Assembly: GCA_013205455.1 (NCBI GenBank)
Contig: JABMMO010000182.1
Coordinates: 1 to 6,670 of the forward strand
DNA from: Actinomycetota bacterium
Lineage (GTDB): Bacteria > Actinomycetota > Actinomycetes > Nanopelagicales > Nanopelagicaceae
Length of the DNA stretch: 6,670 nucleotides
Reading direction: 5' to 3'
Both the position numbers and the translations under genes were made by a program. How positions within the stretch are numbered: position 1 is the stretch's first letter; the number at the start of each line of letters is the position of its first letter. Below the pieces are notes generated by a model. The model was not told the origin of the DNA, searched no databases, and saw only the letters and a program-made list of their open reading frames with translations. Of the stretch, positions 1 through 6,190 are shown in pieces.

Positions 1-1701
1 GGTGCATCTGTTGTAAATGCACTTGCAGCTCGACTTGATGTTGAAGTTGATCGAGATTCTAAAATTTATTGGATGTCATTTAAACGTGGTGTTGCTGGAA
101 TTTTTGAGGGTGATGGTCCAAACGCGCCATTCGAAGCAAAATCTGGGCTACGGATTATCGGAAAAGTTTCCTCAAAAATTACTGGTACTCGGGTTAAATG
201 GTGGTCGGATCGCCAAATATTCTTAAAAGATGCCGAACATGACATCGAAGAAATTTACGCACGGGCCCGCCAAACTTCTTATTTAGTTCCGGGCATCACG
301 CTCATTGTTAATGACAATCGGAACAAAGATAAGACAAGTGAGACTTTTTATCACAAAGGCGGCATTTCGGAATATTGCCACTTTTTACAGCCAGATGATC
401 CAGTCGGCGATGTAATTCGACTACAAGGGCGCGGTCATTATCAAGAAACAGTGCCGGTGCTTGATGACCAAGGCCATTTAGAACCTACCGATGTTGAGCG
501 TGATATGGATGTAGATGTAGCAATTAAATGGGGCAACGGCTACGAGACCACGATGCGCTCGTTTGTAAACATTATTAGTACCCCTAAAGGTGGAACCCAC
601 GTTCAAGGTTTTGAACGCGCGCTCACAAAAACCTTTAACGATATTTTGCGATCAACTGGAACATTGAAAAAGAACGAGTTAGATGTAATTAAAGATGACA
701 TTCTTGAAGGTTTAACCGCAGTTGTCACGGTCCGAATGCAAGAACCACAATTCGAGGGCCAGACCAAAGAAGTTCTAGGTACCCCAGCAGTAACGAAGAT
801 CGTAACTACCGTCGTTGGTGATGAGTTAAAGAAGTTCTTCAACACGACAAAGCGCATCGATAAAGCTAACGGTCGATTAATTCTAGAAAAGGTCGCGGCG
901 GCATCTCGAACCCGTATCTCTTCTAGAGCCCATAAAGAATTGCAACGCCGCAAAAATGCGTTGGAGAGTTCCTCCTTACCCGCCAAACTTTCAGATTGCC
1001 GATCCGAAGATGTTTCTAGAACTGAATTATTTATAGTTGAAGGTGAATCTGCGCTAGGCACTACTAAAGCGGCGCGTAACTCGGAGTACCAAGCAATTTT
1101 GCCAATCCGCGGGAAAATTCTTAATGTTCAAAAAGCTTCACTCTCTCAAATGCTTGATAACACTGAATGCGCCTCAATCATTCAAGTTATCGGAGCTGGC
1201 TCCGGAAAATCATTCATGATCGATGATGCTCGATACGGTCGGGTAATTCTCATGTCAGATGCAGATGTTGATGGCGCACATATCCGCTGCTTGCTATTGA
1301 CCCTGTTATATCGTTATATGAAACCGTTAATCGATGATGGTCGAGTTTTTGCGGCGATTCCACCGTTGCATCGCATTGATATTTTAGGCGGTGGCGGCAA
1401 GAAGGGTGAAGTTTTTTACACTTACTCTGATGATGAGATGAAAAAATTACTTGCAGATTTAGCCAAACAGGGAAAACGTTGGAAAGAACCAATCCAGCGC
1501 TATAAAGGTCTTGGTGAAATGGATTCGGATCAACTCCGTGAAACCACCATGGATCCAAACCATCGCACCCTTCGTAGAATTACCGTAAAAGATGCAGCAG
1601 CTGCCGAGAAGATGTTCGAACTCTTGATGGGCAATGAAGTAGCGCCTCGAAAAGACTTTATTTCAACAGCAGATATCGATCGCGATCGGATCGACGCTTA
1701 G
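1..1701 (+). CDS. parE: DNA topoisomerase IV subunit B (ParE), 5'-truncated by window edge
   Basis: This is the ATPase/TOPRIM subunit of topoisomerase IV, which uses ATP to pass one DNA duplex through another and decatenate chromosomes with ParC. The frame is open from base 1 and begins GASVVNALA, the end of the GHKL ATP-lid motif (GVGxSVVNAL), so roughly 115-120 N-terminal residues are missing. In window residue numbers, the transducer QTK loop lysine is 256. The TOPRIM motif EGESALG starts at Glu347 and the metal-binding DADVDG at Asp420-Asp424. QRYKGLGEM lies at bases 1495-1521. The C-terminus (DRDRIDA) looks complete. ParE is preferred over GyrB because of ALG in place of AGG after the TOPRIM serine, the NVQKAS and GAGSG segments, and the neighbouring ParC. 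The second acidic residue of the usual EGDSA is Glu here, a conservative change. The TAG stop overlaps the parC stop on the other strand. The methionine codon at base 73 is internal, not the start. Confidence 0.94.
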   Translation, partial: GASVVNALAARLDVEVDRDSKIYWMSFKRGVAGIFEGDGPNAPFEAKSGLRIIGKVSSKITGTRVKWWSDRQIFLKDAEHDIEEIYARARQTSYLVPGITLIVNDNRNKDKTSETFYHKGGISEYCHFLQPDDPVGDVIRLQGRGHYQETVPVLDDQGHLEPTDVERDMDVDVAIKWGNGYETTMRSFVNIISTPKGGTHVQGFERALTKTFNDILRSTGTLKKNELDVIKDDILEGLTAVVTVRMQEPQFEGQTKEVLGTPAVTKIVTTVVGDELKKFFNTTKRIDKANGRLILEKVAAASRTRISSRAHKELQRRKNALESSSLPAKLSDCRSEDVSRTELFIVEGESALGTTKAARNSEYQAILPIRGKILNVQKASLSQMLDNTECASIIQVIGAGSGKSFMIDDARYGRVILMSDADVDGAHIRCLLLTLLYRYMKPLIDDGRVFAAIPPLHRIDILGGGGKKGEVFYTYSDDEMKKLLADLAKQGKRWKEPIQRYKGLGEMDSDQLRETTMDPNHRTLRRITVKDAAAAEKMFELLMGNEVAPRKDFISTADIDRDRIDA

Positions 1702-3224
1702 TCAATTAGTTTTGTACGACGCTCCGTCGCGTATTTCTTTGATACCTCAGTTAATTCATCCGATACTTGCTTTCGGAGCGCATCATCGCTCTTTAATAGC
1801 GCAGTTAGAGCTGCAATAGTTGCTTTAAGTTCTTTCTGTTCGGATTCTAATTCCAACTTAGACATTTTGGTTAGGCGCCGGAGTGGCATATCTAAAATAT
1901 AAATAGCTTGCTCGTCGCTTAACTTAAAACCTTTAATGAGCGCAGCTTTTGCGGCATTAGCATCATCGCTACCTCGGATGATCTTAATGACTTTGTCGAT
2001 ATCGATAATTGCTTTGAGAAGTCCATCTACTAAATTCAATCTCGCAGTGGCTTTATCTTTACGGAAATTAGATCTACGAGTAACCACCTCAATTCGATGG
2101 TTGATAAAGACTTGGAGGAATTCTTTTAAGCCAAGAGTTCGTGGCTTACCGCCAACTAGCGCAACTGCATTAATGGAGAAAGCATCTTCAAGTGGGGTTA
2201 GCCGGTAAAGATTTGCCAGTACTTCCTCTGGTTCAAACCCGTTCTTAAGTTCAATTACAACCTTGGTACCTTGTTGGCCGTCGGTTAAATCGATAATATC
2301 TGAGATTCCTTGAATTTTCTTAGCTTTTACTAAATCTGAAATCTTCTCAACAACTTTTTCGGGACCAATATTGAATGGGAGCTCGGTAATCGTGATGCCC
2401 ACTTTTCTCGATGTCACTTTACTAATTTCAACTTTGGCTCGAACTTTGAAGGCGCCTTTACCAGTTTGGTATGCCTCAAACACTCCTTCTTTGCCGACCA
2501 GCTCGCCACCGGTAGGGAAGTCAGGACCAGGAATAAATTTCATTAATTGTTTTAGGGTTGCATTTGGCGTTTCAATCAAATGTTTTGTCGCTGCAATTAC
2601 TTCACCTAAGTTATGCGGCGCCATATTTGTAGCCATACCGACCGCGATACCAGTCGTGCCATTTACTAATAGGTTAGGAAAAGCCGCGGGTAGAACTTGA
2701 GGTTCCAATAATTGGCCATCGTAATTCGAAGCGAAATCTACGGTGTTCTCATCAGCTTCTTCGACCATCAACATGGCAGCGCTTGCTAATCGCGCTTCGG
2801 TGTAACGCATCGCGGCCGGGCCAGCATCTAACGATCCGAAGTTTCCGTGGCCATCAATAAGTGGCAATCGCATTGAAAAGCTTTGTGACATACGAACTAA
2901 CGCATCATAGATAGCGCCATCGCCATGTGGATGCAATTTACCCATCACTTCACCAACAACTCGCGCGCTCTTTACATGGGCGCGTTCGGGACGAAGCCCC
3001 ATATCTGCCATCTGGTGCAGAATTCTTCGATGTACTGGTTTTAAACCATCGCGCGCATCTGGAAGTGCTCGTGAATAAATAACTGAGTATGCATATTCCA
3101 GAAATGATTCTGACATTTCAGAGGAGACATCAATGTCAACGATCTTGCCGGCGTATTCGCCTGGCTTTGGACCGACAACCTTGGCTGTCTTCTTACTTGC
3201 TTTGCTCTCTGGCTTTTTACTCAC
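1698..3224 (-). CDS. parC: DNA topoisomerase IV subunit A (ParC), naturally short form without C-terminal beta-pinwheel
   Basis: This is the DNA breakage-reunion subunit of topoisomerase IV, partner of the convergent ParE. I chose the GTG start at 3224 (VSKKPESK...), giving 508 residues. The longer frame from 3299 would overlap the kinase gene by 43 bases and add residues unlike the family. Residues 1-27 are lysine-rich. The winged-helix domain follows, with LPDARDGLKPVHRRIL (54-69), the quinolone-region HPHGDGAIYDAL (98-109) and AAMRYTEAR with catalytic Tyr141 after Arg140. The tower segment carries FPNLLVNGTTGIAVGMATN. The coiled coil and C-gate end in KKYATERRTKLID and then a stop. Typical ParC/GyrA proteins run about 750-850 residues, with a six-bladed C-terminal DNA-wrapping domain that is wholly absent here. 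The position of the E. coli GyrA Ser83 is Gly103. There is no clear Shine-Dalgarno, and an imperfect -10-like CAGAAT lies 7 bases before the GTG. It is the last gene of the psuG-kinase-parC set. GyrA is the alternative name, but the ParE partner favours ParC. Confidence 0.92.
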   Translation of the reverse strand: MSKKPESKASKKTAKVVGPKPGEYAGKIVDIDVSSEMSESFLEYAYSVIYSRALPDARDGLKPVHRRILHQMADMGLRPERAHVKSARVVGEVMGKLHPHGDGAIYDALVRMSQSFSMRLPLIDGHGNFGSLDAGPAAMRYTEARLASAAMLMVEEADENTVDFASNYDGQLLEPQVLPAAFPNLLVNGTTGIAVGMATNMAPHNLGEVIAATKHLIETPNATLKQLMKFIPGPDFPTGGELVGKEGVFEAYQTGKGAFKVRAKVEISKVTSRKVGITITELPFNIGPEKVVEKISDLVKAKKIQGISDIIDLTDGQQGTKVVIELKNGFEPEEVLANLYRLTPLEDAFSINAVALVGGKPRTLGLKEFLQVFINHRIEVVTRRSNFRKDKATARLNLVDGLLKAIIDIDKVIKIIRGSDDANAAKAALIKGFKLSDEQAIYILDMPLRRLTKMSKLELESEQKELKATIAALTALLKSDDALRKQVSDELTEVSKKYATERRTKLID

Positions 3225-3256
3225 GGGCGTGATTCTGCCAAGTAAAAGTAGAAAAG

Positions 3257-4144
3257 TTAGGGATTGACTGGCGGTCTTGCTCCGATAATTGCGACACATT
3301 GGGTTGCAAGGTCAATTGCGCTTCCCATTGCGGCCAATAGATCAGATTTTTCTATCCAAGAACCGATAAATCCGGCAGCGAATGCATCGCCAGCGCCAGT
3401 TGTATCAATTACATTTGCGGATTTTGCTGATACTTCAACAGAATCAAGATCACGTTTAATCGCAATAGCTCCTTGAGATCCGCGTTTGATTACAACAATT
3501 GGGACCAATTCGTTAAGTTCTTTAAGCGCTAATTGAATATCACTTCTTCCGGTTAAATAAAAAGCCTCTTCCTCATTGAGAATTACGATATCCATTCTTG
3601 GCAGAATATTTTTTACAGATGCTAGACCGACATGGTTCATAGTTCCGACTGAAGCTGGGTCAAAAATAATTGGAATCCTTTCAGATGTGATTGCGTTCAC
3701 CATCGCAACCACCCCAGTAGTAGACGCTGGATTCAGCAGCGAATATCCAGATAGATAAACTGCCGAAACATTTTCCAAAGCTGGTAGATCCGAAAGGTTT
3801 AAGCCGGAATTTGCACCAGATTCTGGAAACATTGTTCGTTCGCCAGTTTTGTCTACTAGCACTGCAACTACTCCGGTTTGAGCGCCCTGAATAACGATAT
3901 TTCCATGCTGCACACCTAATTTATCAAGCTCGGCCATTACTGCGGTGCCGGCAGGATCATCCCCAACTCGGGAAACAAGTTGTACTTCGTGGTTTGAGAA
4001 AGCTAACCATGAAGCCACATTTGCCGCTGCGCCGCCACCATGTGTTGAGATCTTGGCCGGGGTATCACTTCCGTAATTAACCTCAGTGTTGATTCGAACT
4101 ACAACATCAAGCATCACATCACCGATGCATAGGATTAGCCCCAT
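3257..4144 (-). CDS. PfkB-family carbohydrate/nucleoside kinase, probable pseudouridine kinase
   Basis: This 295-residue protein belongs to the ribokinase/PfkB superfamily, which transfers phosphate from ATP to a sugar or nucleoside hydroxyl in the cytoplasm. The N-terminal strand with substrate-binding Asp (GDVMLD, residues 8-13) is followed by the glycine-rich PfkB signature HGGGAAANVA (35-44). The C-terminal signature DTTGAGDAF (247-255) forms the anion hole and holds the catalytic base Asp253. The length is normal for the family. The start codon lies 2 bases after the psuG stop, so translation is probably coupled; no strong ribosome-binding site is visible. Because PsuG acts on pseudouridine 5'-phosphate, the pairing suggests this enzyme makes that substrate, as PsuK does in E. 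coli. PfkB sequences alone do not settle substrate, so ribose, adenosine or another nucleoside remain possible. Family assignment is firm; the substrate is inferred from context, so no symbol is given. Confidence 0.9.
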   Translation of the reverse strand: MGLILCIGDVMLDVVVRINTEVNYGSDTPAKISTHGGGAAANVASWLAFSNHEVQLVSRVGDDPAGTAVMAELDKLGVQHGNIVIQGAQTGVVAVLVDKTGERTMFPESGANSGLNLSDLPALENVSAVYLSGYSLLNPASTTGVVAMVNAITSERIPIIFDPASVGTMNHVGLASVKNILPRMDIVILNEEEAFYLTGRSDIQLALKELNELVPIVVIKRGSQGAIAIKRDLDSVEVSAKSANVIDTTGAGDAFAAGFIGSWIEKSDLLAAMGSAIDLATQCVAIIGARPPVNP

Positions 4145-4146
4145 TT

Positions 4147-5040
4147 TTATTGGGCAGCCGCGGCAATTTGTGCCGCTAGTTTTGCGTTTGATTTAATGAT
4201 TTCAATATTTACTCTAAGAGATTCGCCATTGCTGGCGTTGTGAAAGAAATCTAGCAAAAACGGGGTGACCGATTTGCCAGTAATATTTTTCGCCGTTGCG
4301 CTCGCTAAGCCAGCTTTTAAAAGTTGATCATGGGTTGTGCGTGCCATCTCACTTTCTACTGGATTGGCAACGATTAATGCGCAATTATCAGTTTTAAGCT
4401 GGCGCCGCTTACTTAAGATTTCTACAATCTCAAATACCGAATCTACGCGATGTTCTAGTGGAAATCCGGAATCAATCAAATAGAAACCAGGGAATCGGTC
4501 GGTCTTGTAGCCGATTAACGGAATACCAAAAGTTTCTAACCGTTCCAAAGTGGCTGCTACATCTAAGATTGATTTAACGCCGGCGCAAATGACGGTGATT
4601 GGGGTAGTTGCAAGTGCAAATAGATCTGCAGATTCATCCCAAGATTCGCGAGCACCGCTATGGACTCCGCCCAAACCACCGGTTGCAAAATAAGAAATAC
4701 CTGCAGCATGCGCAATCTGGGCAGTTGCTGCGACCGTAGTTGCCGCGCTAATTCCTTTGGCTGCAAATATTGCTAAGTCTCTAGTGGATGCTTTTGCTAC
4801 ATTCGCATCATTTGCAATTCGATCTAATTCACTTGGCTCTAGTCCAATGTGAACCTCGCCATCAATCATTGCAATTGTTGCAGGTGTTGCACCGTTAGCT
4901 CGAACAATCGCTTCAACCTCAAGGGCGACTTCTAAATTTGCTGGACGCGGGAGTCCATGGCTAATAATCGTGGATTCCAAGGCAACAATTGGAGATTTAT
5001 CGGAAATCGCACGCTTTACCGCAGTAGCGAAAGTGCTCAT
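4147..5040 (-). CDS. psuG: Pseudouridine-5'-phosphate glycosidase (PsuG)
   Basis: PsuG reversibly cleaves the C-C glycosidic bond of pseudouridine 5'-phosphate to give uracil and ribose 5-phosphate. I recognise the family from VALESTIISHGLPRP near the N-terminus, FATGGLGGVH, VICAGVKSILD and the C-terminal GKSVTPFLL. Counting from the ATG at 5040 (297 residues), residues matching the E. coli YeiN active site are all present: Glu22 (E31), Lys83 (K93), His127 (H137), Asp139 (D149), the Schiff-base Lys156 (K166) and Asn278 (N289). The residue after that His is Ser where E. coli has Arg (GGVHRG). An in-frame TTG at 5061 would add seven residues. I prefer the ATG because it gives the usual N-terminal distance to VALES and because a TANNNT-type box lies 8 bases upstream, which would suit a leaderless message. 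It is the first gene of the leftward set with the PfkB kinase and parC. No pseudouridine transporter gene is seen in the window. Confidence 0.95.
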   Translation of the reverse strand: MSTFATAVKRAISDKSPIVALESTIISHGLPRPANLEVALEVEAIVRANGATPATIAMIDGEVHIGLEPSELDRIANDANVAKASTRDLAIFAAKGISAATTVAATAQIAHAAGISYFATGGLGGVHSGARESWDESADLFALATTPITVICAGVKSILDVAATLERLETFGIPLIGYKTDRFPGFYLIDSGFPLEHRVDSVFEIVEILSKRRQLKTDNCALIVANPVESEMARTTHDQLLKAGLASATAKNITGKSVTPFLLDFFHNASNGESLRVNIEIIKSNAKLAAQIAAAAQ

Positions 5041-5084
5041 AAGGCTGAAGGTTATCGTCAATTTTTACTGGAAAGATACGCCCT
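5041..5084. promoter_or_regulatory. Divergent intergenic region between psuG and the phosphodiesterase gene
   Basis: These 44 bases are the only space for two divergent 5' ends, so both promoters must be here or run into the coding starts. On the minus strand, TAACCT (5054-5049) matches the actinobacterial -10 pattern TANNNT and ends 8 bases before the psuG ATG, as expected for a leaderless transcript. I see no convincing -35. On the plus strand, GGAAAG (5070-5075) lies 9 bases before the ATG at 5085 and is a plausible weak Shine-Dalgarno. These are short motif matches and could be chance. Confidence 0.3.
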
Positions 5085-6188
5085 ATGGCGCACCTACTCT
5101 CTGACTTATCGCAGTCAGTTTTTTCGAGCCTAGGTTTAGCAGATACGGAAGATTCGCTTTTAATCGGGGAGAGTCCGGCAGCACGTGAGTGCATAGTTCT
5201 TATTGATGGTATGGGAAGTAATGCAATTGCGGAATATGGTTCACAACTTCCGATTAAAGATCAAATGAAATTTATCACGACGCTATCATCTAATTTTCCT
5301 TCTACTACAGTTACAAATTTAACTTCTTTAGGTACTGGAGTTCATCCAGGCGAACATGGCATGTTGGGATACACCATGCGGGTTCCAAGAAGCGGTGTAC
5401 CGGGACGACTTCTAAACGCGTTACGTTGGGATGAAAGAGTTGATCCGGTTACATGGCAGAACGTAGATACTCTCTTTGAACGTGGAGTTCGCGCTGGAAT
5501 TTCTGTTTCACATGTAGCTGCAAAACGCTATCAAGATAGTGGTTTTACTGAAGCTGCGCTGCGCGGCGCTCAATATCGTGGTGGTAATAGTTCGACTGAA
5601 TTGATTACGCAAGCGGCAATTGCGCTAGCAAAGCCAAATTCGTTTGCATATGTTTACATTAGTGATTTGGATGAGGCGTCTCATAGCGATGGTATGGGTT
5701 CAGAGAAATGGTTAGTTGCACTTGCAAAAATTAATGAGTTAGTAACTGGGCTACTTGAGTGGTTGCCATCTGGAACTCGAATTTGGTTGACTGCCGACCA
5801 CGGCATGATTAATCGGAAAGACTTCACCATATTAGGTAAAGATAATTTGCTATTGGAAAATGTAACTTTAATTGGTGGCGAACCGAGAGCCAGACATCTG
5901 TATGTCAGAGATGGTTCTGATCATGACGTGTTTTTGCAATGGCAAGAGTTTTTTGGCGAAGCAGTTCTGTTATATTTGAAAAAAGATGCAATAACGGCGG
6001 GCCTATTTGGGGCACTTGTTACAGAAGATAGCTTTGATCGGTTGGGCGATGTAATTGCGATTCCTAATGGCGATTTGGTATTAATTGAACCGGATAAGGA
6101 AAAACAACAATTAGCTATGGTTGGCCATCATGGCGGACTTACGCCAGCTGAGTTAGAAATTCCGTTGTTCTGCGGAAGTGCAAGTTAA
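5085..6188 (+). CDS. Alkaline phosphatase superfamily protein, nucleotide pyrophosphatase/phosphodiesterase type
   Basis: This 367-residue enzyme resembles type I phosphodiesterase/nucleotide pyrophosphatases, two-metal hydrolases of phosphodiester or phosphomonoester bonds. First metal-ligand Asp41 sits in VLIDGMGSNAI. FPSTTVTNLTSLGTG (71-85) holds the probable nucleophile Thr75 and the conserved Asn78, followed by HPGEHGMLGY. DLDEASHSDG supplies Asp196 and His200, TADHGM supplies Asp238 and His239, and GHHGGLTPAEL supplies His349 near the C-terminus. The full set of expected metal ligands is therefore present and the enzyme should be active. No signal peptide or membrane segment is seen, so it is probably cytoplasmic, unlike many secreted NPPs. 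A possible Shine-Dalgarno GGAAAG precedes the ATG. The gene next to it is sepH, an arrangement I recall from other actinobacteria. The substrate cannot be read from sequence; nucleotides, dinucleotides or other phosphodiesters are all possible. Confidence 0.88.
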   Translation: MAHLLSDLSQSVFSSLGLADTEDSLLIGESPAARECIVLIDGMGSNAIAEYGSQLPIKDQMKFITTLSSNFPSTTVTNLTSLGTGVHPGEHGMLGYTMRVPRSGVPGRLLNALRWDERVDPVTWQNVDTLFERGVRAGISVSHVAAKRYQDSGFTEAALRGAQYRGGNSSTELITQAAIALAKPNSFAYVYISDLDEASHSDGMGSEKWLVALAKINELVTGLLEWLPSGTRIWLTADHGMINRKDFTILGKDNLLLENVTLIGGEPRARHLYVRDGSDHDVFLQWQEFFGEAVLLYLKKDAITAGLFGALVTEDSFDRLGDVIAIPNGDLVLIEPDKEKQQLAMVGHHGGLTPAELEIPLFCGSAS

Positions 6189-6190
6189 AT

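Noticed and set aside
73..75. ATG that could be taken as the start of the B-subunit gene
   Set aside because: The same frame is open back to base 1 and encodes GASVVNALA, a conserved part of the ATP-binding domain, so the gene begins outside the window.
603..1061. Antisense open frame of 152 codons inside parE
   Set aside because: The plus-strand protein is clearly conserved ParE; the antisense product shows no recognisable motif, and other antisense frames (for example 1250-1558, 1936-2208, 2371-2700) are shadows in the same way.
1677..1688. Perfect 12-base palindrome CGATCGCGATCG close to the convergent stops
   Set aside because: It has no loop or T-tract, so it is a poor terminator, and it follows from codons for the conserved DRDRIDA-type C-terminus of ParE.
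3225..3299. Longer ParC start from 3299
   Set aside because: It would overlap the kinase gene by 43 bases and add a stretch (with four leucines in a row) with no family match; the GTG at 3224 starts right before the normal lysine-rich lead-in.
4143..4150. T-rich run between psuG and the kinase as a terminator
   Set aside because: No stable hairpin precedes it, and the 2-base gap between genes suggests read-through and coupled translation.
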